NCBI GenBank assembly: GCA_963797535.1
Contig: CAWCPQ010000001.1
Location: 2,604,001 to 2,668,000, forward strand
Direction: 5' to 3'
From: JAWWOL01 sp963797535
GTDB taxonomy: Bacteria > Actinomycetota > Actinomycetes > JAWWOL01
DNA length: 64,000 nucleotides
The position numbers and the translations under genes are program-made. This document shows positions 46,158 through 56,413 of the stretch, piece after piece. How positions within the stretch are numbered: the first letter of the stretch is position 1; every line of letters begins with the position of its first letter. A model generated the notes under the pieces. It worked only from the letters and a program-made list of their open reading frames with translations. It had not been told where the DNA came from and did no database searches.

Positions 46158-46909
46158 GCGGGTTGCGGGTGCTGGCGGTTGACGACGAGCGACCAGCGCT
46201 GGACGAGCTGGCCTTCCTCCTGCGCGACCAGCCGCTGGTGGACTCGGTGGTCACGGCGTCCGACGCCGCCGGCGCGCTACGCATCCTGGAGGACGAGGCC
46301 GTCGACGCGGTCTTCCTCGACATCCGGATGCCGCGGCTGTCCGGGCTCGATCTGGCCAAGATCCTGGCCCGCTTCGCCCGGCCGCCGCAACTGGTGTTCG
46401 TGACCGCGTACGACGAGCACGCGGTGACGGCCTTCGACCTCAAGGCGCTCGACTACGTGATGAAGCCGGTCCGGGCTGAGCGGCTGGCCGAAGCTGTTCG
46501 TCGGGTGGAGGCCGCGGTCCACGGCGGGGACGACCTGCAGCCGACCTCCGCCGACGAGACGATCCCGGTCGAGCTGGCCGGCACCGTGCGCTTCATCCAA
46601 CGGTCCGACGTGCGTTACGCCGAGGCCGCCGGCGACTACGCGCGGCTGCACACCAGCTCGGGCAGCCATCTCGTGCGCACGGCGCTGGCCACGCTCGAGG
46701 AGCAGTGGGAGCCCGCGGGCTTCATCCGCGTACACCGGTCCTACCTCGTCAGCCTCGCGCACATCGAAGAGCTGCGGCTCGAGGGAGGGCACTACGCGGT
46801 ACGCCTCGCGGGCTCGGGCGGCGGGCCCGCTCAGGTGCTGCCGGTGAGCCGCCGCCACGGCCGAGAGCTGCGCGACCGCTTGGTACGGGGTGCCCGCGCG
46901 GCCGGGTAG
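46154..46909 (+). CDS. LytTR-type response regulator
   Basis: A 251-residue regulator. The receiver domain has LAVDDERPALDEL, phospho-acceptor VFLDIRMPRLSG and YVMKPVRAERL. The C-terminal LytTR DNA-binding domain (about 140-245) shows VRYAEAAGDYARLHTSSG, FIRVHRSYLVSLAHIEEL and LPVSRRHGRELRDRL. LytTR proteins bind paired direct repeats one 21-bp period apart. Such repeats occur 185 bp downstream of this gene, in front of satP. Coupled to the kinase by ATGA. Confidence 0.93.
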   Translation: MSGLRVLAVDDERPALDELAFLLRDQPLVDSVVTASDAAGALRILEDEAVDAVFLDIRMPRLSGLDLAKILARFARPPQLVFVTAYDEHAVTAFDLKALDYVMKPVRAERLAEAVRRVEAAVHGGDDLQPTSADETIPVELAGTVRFIQRSDVRYAEAAGDYARLHTSSGSHLVRTALATLEEQWEPAGFIRVHRSYLVSLAHIEELRLEGGHYAVRLAGSGGGPAQVLPVSRRHGRELRDRLVRGARAAG

Positions 46910-47093
46910 GTCCGTACCGAGGTCACCACGCGCACGTAGGAGAGCCCGACCCGCAGGAGCTGTGCGAGTTCTTCCCGCCCGACGGGCTGCGGCGAGCCGT
47001 TGGTCCGCGGCCCTTGTCGGCGTGAATGTCGGCGGAGCGTCGCCTGCCGACGGTTTTCCCGCATTCACGGATAGGCCGCGCTCAGGCTGCTCG

Positions 47094-47163
47094 GCCGCTT
47101 GGCGACGGACAGCGACCGCTTGGCGACGGGAAGTGCCGGACAACGGCCCGCCCCAACCGCTCG
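47094..47163. promoter_or_regulatory. LytTR-type direct repeats upstream of satP
   Basis: GCCGCTTG at 47094-47101 and ACCGCTTG at 47115-47122 are exactly 21 bp apart and extend to an identical 14-mer CCGCTTGGCGACGG. A third copy ACCGCTCG lies at 47156-47163. This closely resembles the E. coli BtsR/YehT site (ACC[GA]CT[CT]A, 13-bp spacer, ACC[GA]CT[CT]A). The wider 367-bp gap (46910-47276) also has CGTGAATG/CATTCACG arms at 47021-47069. I infer that the LytTR regulator encoded immediately upstream controls satP from here. Confidence 0.65.
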
Positions 47164-47202
47164 GCGATTCCCCCGCGACGGTGCATATCGGGACGTAATA
47201 CC

Positions 47203-47230
47203 TGGACATACCGTCCGGGATAGGTGTACT
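47203..47230 (+). promoter_or_regulatory. Probable satP promoter
   Basis: TGGACA at 47203-47208 and TGTACT at 47225-47230 with a 16-bp spacer form a reasonable -35/-10 pair about 40 bp before the satP start. The nearest LytTR-type half-site is 40 bp upstream of the -35 box, a normal activator distance. An imperfect CCTGGAC/GTCCGGG dyad overlaps the -35 box. Confidence 0.5.
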
Positions 47231-47276
47231 CACCGATCCCTGGCTCACGAGGCGCAGGGTGGGAAAGGAAGCCGCA

Positions 47277-47930
47277 ATGTCGACTGGCAGCATCGATCTC
47301 GACAAGGACCGGACCGCTACGGCGACACCGGACGTCATCACCACGAACCCCACGATGTTCGTGGCCGACCCTGGCCCGCTGGGCCTGGCAGCGTTTGCCG
47401 GCACCACCTTCGTCCTCAGCATCTTCAACAGCGGCATGGCCAACGCCTCAGGCACCGTCGTGGTCATCGGACTGGCGCTTTTCTACGGCGGCATCGGCCA
47501 GCTGCTCGCCGGTATGTGGGAGTTCCGGAAGAACAACACGTTCGGCGCTCTGGCCTTCACCTCGTACGGCGCCTTCTGGCTCTCCTACGCCTACCTGATT
47601 CGCTACACCAACCTCACCACTGCCACCGACCTCAGCCAGGCGCTCGGCGTCTTCCTGCTGATGTGGGCCATCTTCACGCTGTACATGACGATTGCAGCGG
47701 TACGGGTCTCCGGAGCGGTCGCAGCCGTGTTCGTCCTGCTGACGCTGACGTTCGCCGCTCTGTGCGTCGGTGAGTTCGACGTGAGCACCGGCTGGCACCA
47801 CCTCGGTGGCTACCTCGGCATCGCGACGGCGATCGTCGCCTGGTACGCCTCCATGGCCGGCGTCACCAACGCGACCTGGGGTCGCACCGTGATGCCGACC
47901 TTCCCGAGGACGACCGGCCGGCACTCATAA
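47277..47930 (+). CDS. satP: Acetate/succinate permease of the GPR1/FUN34/YaaH (SatP) family
   Basis: A 217-residue protein with six membrane segments. The N-terminal family motif is present in the variant ADPGPLGLAAFAGTTFVL (usually NPxPLGL). Other family pieces are ALFYGGIGQLLAGMWEFRKNNTFGA and SYGAFWLSYA. The family moves acetate and succinate with protons. ATG 47277 has AAAGGA upstream. It lies between a LytTR two-component system and acs, so uptake and activation of acetate are encoded together. A strong terminator hairpin follows, so acs has its own promoter. Confidence 0.92.
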   Translation: MSTGSIDLDKDRTATATPDVITTNPTMFVADPGPLGLAAFAGTTFVLSIFNSGMANASGTVVVIGLALFYGGIGQLLAGMWEFRKNNTFGALAFTSYGAFWLSYAYLIRYTNLTTATDLSQALGVFLLMWAIFTLYMTIAAVRVSGAVAAVFVLLTLTFAALCVGEFDVSTGWHHLGGYLGIATAIVAWYASMAGVTNATWGRTVMPTFPRTTGRHS

Positions 47931-47966
47931 CGGGTCCCCGCCCGACGGGAACCCGGTCGGGGAACT

Positions 47967-48002
47967 GGAACGGCGGGTGCGCAGTGACGCGCCCGCCGTT
48001 CC
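47967..48002. terminator. Strong hairpin terminator behind satP
   Basis: GGAACGGCGGG pairs perfectly with CCCGCCGTTCC, and the stem continues through a T-G wobble and GCG/CGC to a 6-base loop CAGTGA, giving about 15 pairs. It lies 37 bp after the satP stop. No T-tract follows, which is common in high-GC actinomycetes. Confidence 0.8.
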
Positions 48003-48119
48003 ATCGTCCTAGTCTGAGGGTACGAACCCAAGACCGGGCCCATGAGGTCTAGACCAATCGGCCGGGGTAGGAGATCATCAGCGCAGCACAGCCGCCGCCA
48101 GCAAAGGAGCTGAACGTCC

Positions 48120-50114
<1,995 letters not shown>

Positions 50115-50138
50115 GCCCTCTGCGCTAGCGTCTGGACG

Positions 50139-50507
50139 ATGGCGAAGGACCAGGCGCAGGAGCCACGAACGGGCGTCGTCGACGCGGCAGCGTTCGGCTG
50201 CGAGATCGCGATGCTGGTGACCCTCGCCGTGGCGGGATCCGGGCTGGGCAGCAACCGGGCCGTGCACGTCGTGGCCGCGATCGCCCTGCCGCTGCTGGTC
50301 GCCGGAATCTGGGGCGTGTGGATGGCGCCGACCTCCAGCCGCCGCCTCGGCGACCCGGCCCGCTTCGTCGCTCAGGTCGTTCTGTTCGTGGCGACCGCGG
50401 TGCTGGCAGCTGCCTCCGGTCGAGTCGTCTGGGGCATCGTGCTGGCCGTCGTGTCGATCGCGGTGTTCGCGGCCACCCGCCGCACCGGCGAACGAGACGC
50501 TGGCTAG
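50139..50507 (+). CDS. DUF2568 (YrdB-like) membrane protein
   Basis: A 122-residue protein with four hydrophobic segments. DAAAFGCEIAMLVTLAVAGS, GIWGVWMAPTSSRRLGDPAR and the C-terminal ATAVLAAASG region match the DUF2568/YrdB family, for which no function is known. ATG 50139 lies 7 bases behind TAGCGT (50126-50131), so it is probably leaderless, starting only 24 bp after acs. It is convergent with the large regulator and overlaps its stop by 4 bp. Confidence 0.85.
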   Translation: MAKDQAQEPRTGVVDAAAFGCEIAMLVTLAVAGSGLGSNRAVHVVAAIALPLLVAGIWGVWMAPTSSRRLGDPARFVAQVVLFVATAVLAAASGRVVWGIVLAVVSIAVFAATRRTGERDAG

Positions 50508-53500
50508 CCGACAGCAGCGAGGTCGCGGGCTCGGCGTACTGCCTCCAGCCGCGAGGCCACGCCGAGCTTGGCCAGAATCGCGGACACGTGGTGACCCACC
50601 GTCTTCTCGGACAGGTGCAGCCGGGCGGCGATGTCCGCGTTGCGCAGACCCTCGTCCAGCAGGGCAAGCACCTCGGTCTCGCGGTCGGTCAGCCCGCCGA
50701 CGTTGGCCCGCGTGCTCGGTCGGGCGCCGCGCGGCACCTTGGCCCCGATCGAGCGCAGCTTGGCGTCGGTCCGCTCGACCAGCACCCGAGCACCGAGCCG
50801 GTCGAACATCGCCCTCGCCTCGCGCAGGTCGAGCTCCTCGTCGCTGTCCAGCAACGCCCAGGCTGCTTTGTACGGCGCCCCTGCGCGTGACCAGAGCGTT
50901 GACGCCTCGCGGTGCTGGCCGGTGAGCGAGAGAAGCTCCGGCTCGCGCAAACCCTCGGGTGGTGAGTCGACGAGTCCCGCGCGCCACAGCAGCATCGTGA
51001 GGTCGGGCAGCCACTCCCGGTCCTCCAGACGAACGGCCTCGAGGAACCACGGCAGGACGTCGGTCCTGATCGCCTCGACGTCACCCTCGAACAGCTGAAC
51101 TTCACCACGGGCGAGGGCGATGCGCGCCTGATAGTCCAGGATCTGGCTCTTGGCGATGTAGTCACGCGCCTCGTCCAGCCGTAGCCAGGCCTCGTCCTGG
51201 CCACGGCGGGCAGCCACCAGGCCGAGTGCGATCAGCGGCTCGATCCGGCTGGCCCTGCCGGTGTTGCGGACGTAGAGCAGGTCGTTCGACTCCGCTACCG
51301 CCTCGTCCCAGCGGCCGAGGTCGAGCTTCATCGTGATCTCGGCCGCGAGCACGCACATCAGATGACCGTTGAGATCGCGCTCGGCGGTGTAGCGCTCCGC
51401 CTCCTCCATCAAGGCATGCGCCTCGACAAGCTGGAGGTCGAGCCAGGTGAGGCTGGCGACGTTCTGATACATCCGGGCGGCGCTGTCCTCCAGGTCGTGC
51501 TCCAAAGAGAGCTGAAGGGCCTCGCGGATACGGGCGAGCCCCGCTGCCCGCTCGCCCAGCAGGAAGCGGCACACCCCGACACCGTTGAGCGTGCGGGCGA
51601 TAACCTCGTAGTCCTCGATCTCACGCCCCATCGCCAGCGCCTGCTGGATCCAGGGCAGCGCCTCAGCGGTCTCCGAACGCCGCAGGTAGTGCGAGCCACG
51701 CCGCGACAGGGTGAACGCGTACTGGCGACTCGGACCCGCCGCGTCCACGATGGCGAAGGCTTCGTCGACAAAGGCGCTGCCCCGGCTGTTGTCGCCGATC
51801 GTGTAGTAGGAGTCGTCCAGACCGAGCAGCGTGTCCACTGCTTCGAGCTTGCGGCCGGCAGCCAGCAGCAATGGGAGCGCTGCACCCCAAGCAGCGATCG
51901 CATCCTCGTGGTCATCAGAGATCTGGCACTGCTCGGCCCGCCTGAGCAGCAGCTCGATCCGCGCGTCGACGTCGAGCAGCTCGGCGTGCGGCATAGCCCT
52001 GCCGTACTGGAAGGCAGCCTGCCGGTGTGCACCGAGGCTGGCCGCGGAGTCTCCGGCAGCGACGGCGAACTCGAGAACTGCTGCCGGATCCCCGGCCGCC
52101 TCGGCATGTTCGGCAAGGCGGGCGTACGGCCGCGGCGACATCGGCGTCACCCGCAGCCGGTCGAGCACCTGCCAGTGCAGCGCGCCGAGTCGTCCCGGCG
52201 TGATGCCGGACAGCACGGCCTGGCGTACGAGCTCGTGCCGGAACACGTAGGCCGGTGCCTCGAAGCGCAGCATGCCGGCGCTGACGCACTCGTCCACCGA
52301 CACCGGGGACACGTCGGGCATCGCGTGGATCACGTTGGGCTCGATCCGGGAGCCGATCACCGCCGCCATCTCCAGTGCCAGCCGAGCCTGCGCCGACAGA
52401 CGCTGCACGCGGGAGAGCACGGCGTCCTGAACGGTCGCGGGTAGCTGCTCACCGCCCGAGGCGACGACCTCCGTGACGAAGAACGCATTTCCCCCGGTCT
52501 CGCGGTACAGCTCGGCCGCGTCGATGCCCGTACCCTCGGCGAGACTCGCCACAGCAGCCGCCGAGAGCAGCGGCACCTCCAGCCGACAGGCCACGGGCTG
52601 CGACGCGATGTCGCCGAGCATGACGCGTACGGGATCGGACGGCGTCAGGTGCTCGCCGCGGTAGGTCGCCACCACCAGGGTGTGCGTGCCGCCCAGGCGG
52701 CGGGCCAGGAAACGCAGCAGGTCGAGCGTGGCCTCGTCGGCCCAGTGCAGGTCCTCGATGACCAGAACGCTGGGCCCGGAGTTCTCCAGCGCCGCCAGCG
52801 CGGTCTCGAACAGGCCGCCGAGATCGCCCGACCTGAGCAGGTCGCCGACTGCCGGGTCGAGATAGGGGGCCACGTCCACCAGCGGGCCGAGCGGGCGGGG
52901 AGAGGTGAGCGGATCGCACGCACCCCACAGCAGCCTGCTGCGGCGACTGGCGGCGCCGCTCCACTCGCGCACCAGGGCTGACTTGCCGACACCGGCCTCA
53001 CCCTGAACCAGCGCTAGCCGCCCGGAACCGGCCAGGGCGTCGTCCTGCAGACCCGTCAGGGTCTCGATCAGCTGGGCCCGCTCGACGAGTGCCACCGGCT
53101 CAGCGTAATCGCCATGATCTTGTCTGCGCGAGAGAAAAATCGACATGCCGGGCGTCTCCAGGGAAGGATCGAGGTCGGTCACCAACTGGTGCAGCTCGCG
53201 CAGCGCCGACCCCGGTTCCGCCCCCAGCGACGAGCAGGCTCGCCGATAGGTCGTGAGGGCGTCGCCGCGGCGACCGGAGCGGTACTGCACGGTCATCAGC
53301 AAGGCCCAGAACGGCTCGTGCGCCGGGTGCCACCGGACCAGCGCCTCGAGCTCGGCCACCGGCGGCACCGACCCCGGCCGGCCGAGATCCGCAGCGATCC
53401 GACGCTCGAGAGCGACCAGCCGCACAGCGGTGAGCCGGTCGGCCTCCGCGATCAGCGGGGCACAGTCCTCGAACTCGGCGTACGGGCTTCCGCGCCACAG

Positions 53501-53884
53501 GTCCAGCGCATCGGCCAGGACCATGCTGGCTTGATCGAGGCGTCCGTCGATGAGGGCCTTGCCCGCGAGCGCCACCTCCCGCTCGAAGACTTGCGCATCG
53601 ACGTCCGAGGGGCTGACGGCAAGCAGGTGGCCGTGACGACCCTGCCGTACCAGATCGGGTACGGGCAGATCGCTGCGCAGCCGCGCCACGAGAGCGGGCA
53701 GCCTGGTGTGCGGCTCGGCTGGCGGATCCTGCCCCCACACGCCGTCGACGAGGTCAACCGCACTGACCTCTCGGCCGGGGCTGGCCGCCAGCAGCGCGAG
53801 CAGCCGGCGCACCAGCGGGTCCCGAATCGGGACCGGGTGACCCGCATGGCTGACTTCCAGCGTGCCGAGGACCCAGATCTGCAT
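50504..53884 (-). CDS. Large SARP-LuxR hybrid transcriptional regulator (BTAD, AAA ATPase, TPR, LuxR)
   Basis: A 1126-residue protein with four parts. A winged-helix plus BTAD SARP-type region comes first (about 1-250: LLALLAASPGREVSAVDLVD, AHEPFWALLMTVQYRSGRRG). Then an AAA/STAND ATPase (Walker A VQGEAGVGKSALVREW, Walker B SVLVIEDLHWADEATLD), then a TPR-like helical region (about 600-1000), then a C-terminal LuxR helix-turn-helix (LTDRETEVLALLDEGLRNAD, LSEKTVGHHVSAILAKLGV). SARPs and LAL regulators control secondary metabolism in actinomycetes; having DNA-binding domains at both ends is less common. ATG 53884. No biosynthetic cluster is visible in the window, so the target is unknown. Confidence 0.9.
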   Translation of the reverse strand: MQIWVLGTLEVSHAGHPVPIRDPLVRRLLALLAASPGREVSAVDLVDGVWGQDPPAEPHTRLPALVARLRSDLPVPDLVRQGRHGHLLAVSPSDVDAQVFEREVALAGKALIDGRLDQASMVLADALDLWRGSPYAEFEDCAPLIAEADRLTAVRLVALERRIAADLGRPGSVPPVAELEALVRWHPAHEPFWALLMTVQYRSGRRGDALTTYRRACSSLGAEPGSALRELHQLVTDLDPSLETPGMSIFLSRRQDHGDYAEPVALVERAQLIETLTGLQDDALAGSGRLALVQGEAGVGKSALVREWSGAASRRSRLLWGACDPLTSPRPLGPLVDVAPYLDPAVGDLLRSGDLGGLFETALAALENSGPSVLVIEDLHWADEATLDLLRFLARRLGGTHTLVVATYRGEHLTPSDPVRVMLGDIASQPVACRLEVPLLSAAAVASLAEGTGIDAAELYRETGGNAFFVTEVVASGGEQLPATVQDAVLSRVQRLSAQARLALEMAAVIGSRIEPNVIHAMPDVSPVSVDECVSAGMLRFEAPAYVFRHELVRQAVLSGITPGRLGALHWQVLDRLRVTPMSPRPYARLAEHAEAAGDPAAVLEFAVAAGDSAASLGAHRQAAFQYGRAMPHAELLDVDARIELLLRRAEQCQISDDHEDAIAAWGAALPLLLAAGRKLEAVDTLLGLDDSYYTIGDNSRGSAFVDEAFAIVDAAGPSRQYAFTLSRRGSHYLRRSETAEALPWIQQALAMGREIEDYEVIARTLNGVGVCRFLLGERAAGLARIREALQLSLEHDLEDSAARMYQNVASLTWLDLQLVEAHALMEEAERYTAERDLNGHLMCVLAAEITMKLDLGRWDEAVAESNDLLYVRNTGRASRIEPLIALGLVAARRGQDEAWLRLDEARDYIAKSQILDYQARIALARGEVQLFEGDVEAIRTDVLPWFLEAVRLEDREWLPDLTMLLWRAGLVDSPPEGLREPELLSLTGQHREASTLWSRAGAPYKAAWALLDSDEELDLREARAMFDRLGARVLVERTDAKLRSIGAKVPRGARPSTRANVGGLTDRETEVLALLDEGLRNADIAARLHLSEKTVGHHVSAILAKLGVASRLEAVRRARDLAAVG

Positions 53885-54040
53885 GGTGAAAGGCTAGGAA
53901 GGCGCCCTGGGCAGCGGTGAGGGGAGAAATCCCCATCTTCGCTCCCTCAAGGGGGTGACGAGCCTCCGCCGCGGGTACCGAGGATGATCGACAGCACTAC
54001 TCGTACGGCCCTGCTCCACCACGTTCGCCCGGAGGGCTCG

Positions 54041-54505
54041 ATGTCCGAACAGACCGAGATCCACGCAGTGCCCGGCTCAGCGGACCAGAGCCTGGGGGCG
54101 CTGGTCAACAGTGCCGTCGCCGACGTACGCAACCTGGTCAAGATGGAGAAGGAGCTCGCCGCCGCAGAGGTGAAACAGGCGACCCAGCGGCTCCTGCCGG
54201 TGAGCGCCGGTTTCGGCGGGGCGGCTCTGGCCGGGTTCTTCTTCCTGATGTTCGCCTCGATCGCAGCCGCCTACGTCATCAGCAGCTGGCTGTGGCTCGG
54301 CTGGAGCTTCCTGATCGTCACCGGGGTCTGGCTGATCGTGGCGATCGTCGGGGCGCTCATCGGCCGCAGCGCGCTCAAGAAGATCCAAGGCCCGGAACGC
54401 ACCGTCCGCACGGTCAAGGACACCGCCGAGTGGGCTCGCCACCCGGGGACGCACCCCAGCGTGACCCCCAGCGTGACCACCAGCGTGGCCGCTGACGCCG
54501 GCTGA
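54041..54505 (+). CDS. Holin-superfamily-like membrane protein (DUF1469 type)
   Basis: A 154-residue protein. A helical N-terminus (SLGALVNSAVADVRNLVKME followed by KELAAAEVKQ), two adjacent hydrophobic segments (GGAALAGFFFLMFASIAAAY and LGWSFLIVTGVWLIVAIVGA) and a basic then Thr-rich tail ending VTPSVTTSVAADAG match the phage_holin_3_6/DUF1469 actinobacterial family. Despite the name these are chromosomal housekeeping membrane proteins of unknown role; no phage genes are near. ATG 54041 with GGAGG upstream. Confidence 0.88.
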   Translation: MSEQTEIHAVPGSADQSLGALVNSAVADVRNLVKMEKELAAAEVKQATQRLLPVSAGFGGAALAGFFFLMFASIAAAYVISSWLWLGWSFLIVTGVWLIVAIVGALIGRSALKKIQGPERTVRTVKDTAEWARHPGTHPSVTPSVTTSVAADAG

Positions 54506-54538
54506 GGGCCTCCGCCAAAGTCTGTGTCAGGCTGACCT

Positions 54539-55471
54539 ATGTCCGTGACGCGCCCCGTGCCGACCGGCAACGAGTCGTGTGTGCTCGCCGAGGGTCCCTG
54601 GCGGCACCGCGAGATCAAAGCCAACGGTCAGCGCTTTCACGCCGTCGAGGCCGGCGAGGGGCCGCTCGTCCTTCTGCTGCACGGGTTCCCGGAGTTCTGG
54701 TGGGCCTGGCGCCACGTGATCCCGGTGCTGGCCGACGCCGGGTTCCGGGTGGTCGCCCCCGACCTGCGCGGCTACGGCGCCAGCGACAAACCGCCGCGGG
54801 GCTATGACCTGCGCACGCTGTCCGCGGATGTCGCGGGCATGATCCCGGCCCTGGGCGAGCACGACGCCATGATCGCCGGCCACGGGTGGGGCGGCGTCCT
54901 GGGCTGGACGCTCGCCGTGACCCATCGCCGCCGCGTACGCCGGCTGGCCGCCCTCGCAGCAGCGCACCCGCTGACGCTGCGGCACGCGATGCTGACCAAG
55001 CCGCACCAGCAGGCGGCCACTGGCTGGTACGCCATGGGCATGCAGATCCCGCGGGCGGAGAGCTACCTGACTCGCAACAACGCCGACGCCATGATCAAGC
55101 TGGCCAAGGGATGGGCCGGGCCGGACTGGCCAGACACCGAGAACGAGCAGCGGCTGCGCGAAGCGTTCCAGCTGCCGGGCGTCGCGCACAGCTCGCTGGA
55201 GTACTACCGCTGGATCTTCCGGTCGTTGCCGCGCCCCGACGGGGTGCGGTTCGCCCGGTCGATGCGCCCGCCGGTGTCGGCGCCCGTACTCGCCCTGCAC
55301 GGCGACCTCGACCGCTGCCTGCTGCCCGAGACCGCGAGAGCGTCGCGTGGTCACGTCGTCGGCCCGTACGAGTTCCGGATCGTCCCCGGCGCCGGCCACT
55401 TCCTGCACGAGGAGGCGCCGGATGTCGTTGCCGCCGCCCTCGCCGAGTTCGGCCGACCGGACCTGTCATGA
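54539..55471 (+). CDS. Epoxide-hydrolase-like alpha/beta hydrolase lacking the nucleophile
   Basis: A 310-residue alpha/beta hydrolase closest to epoxide hydrolases and haloalkane dehalogenases: LVLLLHGFPEFWWAWRHVIP (HGFPE motif), APDLRGYGASDKP, a cap region and a C-terminal GAGHFLHEEAPD with the catalytic His. The nucleophile elbow reads AGHGWGGVLGW, with Gly where epoxide hydrolases have Asp (GHDWGG). Unless the base is wrong, the classical mechanism is impossible. It overlaps the DUF309 gene by ATGA. ATG 54539 lies 5 bases behind CAGGCT, so it is possibly leaderless. Confidence 0.85.
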   Translation: MSVTRPVPTGNESCVLAEGPWRHREIKANGQRFHAVEAGEGPLVLLLHGFPEFWWAWRHVIPVLADAGFRVVAPDLRGYGASDKPPRGYDLRTLSADVAGMIPALGEHDAMIAGHGWGGVLGWTLAVTHRRRVRRLAALAAAHPLTLRHAMLTKPHQQAATGWYAMGMQIPRAESYLTRNNADAMIKLAKGWAGPDWPDTENEQRLREAFQLPGVAHSSLEYYRWIFRSLPRPDGVRFARSMRPPVSAPVLALHGDLDRCLLPETARASRGHVVGPYEFRIVPGAGHFLHEEAPDVVAAALAEFGRPDLS

Positions 55472-55922
55472 CGGTCGACCGCGACCGCGACGCCGCCGGC
55501 CGAGCCCGCAGCAGCCGGCCGCGCGACGACTTCGGCCGGCCGCTGCCCTACGGCGCGACCGGCGTCACCCGCGTGCCGGACGACCTGCGGCTGCCGCCGG
55601 GCGAGGCGGTCGTCGAAGCACAGCGCTACCTCGACGAGGGTCACCCGTTCCAGGCGCACGAGGTGCTCGAGGCGAGCTGGAAGTCCGCTCCCGACGATGA
55701 ACGCGCGCTGTGGCGGGCGCTGGCGCAGGTCTGCGTCGGGCTGACCCACGCTCAGCGCGGCAACCGCCCGGGGCCTCGTCCCTGCTCAGCCGTGGTGCCG
55801 CCGGACTGTCTGGCTACGCCGGCACCAGCCCGTACGGCATCGCCGTCGACCGGATCGCCGCCCAGGCTGCGGCATGGGCTGAGGACCCGGCAACCGTCGG
55901 GGCGCTGCGCCTCCAGGGGTAA
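55468..55922 (+). CDS. DUF309 protein (one apparent frame break)
   Basis: About 151 residues. An Arg-rich start (RSSRPRDDFGRPLPYGATGV) leads to the DUF309 core YLDEGHPFQAHEVLEASWKS and ALWRALAQVCVGLTHAQRGN, a family of small helical proteins with conserved His/Glu residues and unknown function. The frame is lost at CCGGGG (55768-55773). Adding one G to the run restores NRPGASSLLSRGAAGLSGYA through to the TAA at 55920, so a homopolymer under-call is likely. Coupled to the hydrolase (ATGA). Confidence 0.85.
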
Positions 55923-55948
55923 TCACCGGCAGGGCGGCCGCGTGCGCC

Positions 55949-56295
55949 CAGGGAGACCGCTTGATGTTGACGCCCGGGCCGAGCACCACGTCGAGGTCCT
56001 GTGCATGTGCCTCGACTCCCAGCGCCGTACCGATCTCCCTGACCGGTCGACGTCCCATGAGGAGGCGAGGCCAGAGGCGGGCGGGAAGCAGGTGGCCGGG
56101 AGGCTGCCGAGAATCGCTGGGGTGGAGTCGTCCGGCTGGCGGCGCAGCCCGTGCGGTCCGTCGGAGACCATCACGGCCGCCACGCTGGCGGACGGAACGG
56201 CTGGGATGCCAGAAGTCTGACCCGACGCACAGCGAGACCTTCTCCGCGAGCGTCATGCCGGCTAGCTGCTCGGCAACGTGAGCAATGTCGGCCAT
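55949..56295 (-). pseudogene. Remnant of a GH3 beta-glucosidase (N-terminal piece only)
   Basis: From ATG 56295 the text reads AEQLAGMTLAEKVSLCVGSDFW. After a frame change near 56200 it continues VAAVMVSDGPHGLRRQPDDS and FPPASGLASSWDVD. After another near 56050 it reads REIGTALGVEAHAQDLDVVL and GVNIKRSP. These are consecutive motifs of the N-terminal domain of glycoside hydrolase family 3. The sequence stops matching right after NIKRSP, about 25 bp from the convergent end of the DUF309 gene, so some 85% of a normal GH3 gene is missing. This is a truncated remnant, or a misassembly junction. Confidence 0.75.
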
Positions 56296-56413
56296 GGCCT
56301 GCTTCTTGCCACCGCCCGGAGGAAACCCGCTGTGCCGAGCTGATGGGCTGGCTTTGCCTTTCGCACCCGAAAAGTCCACAGTGTGCCATATGCGACGTTC
56401 GCACCGGCAGGCC

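Noticed and set aside
54041..54505. Prophage or holin function suggested by the family name
   Set aside because: No lysin, portal, terminase, integrase or attachment-site repeats lie nearby. This family is a normal chromosomal membrane protein in actinomycetes.
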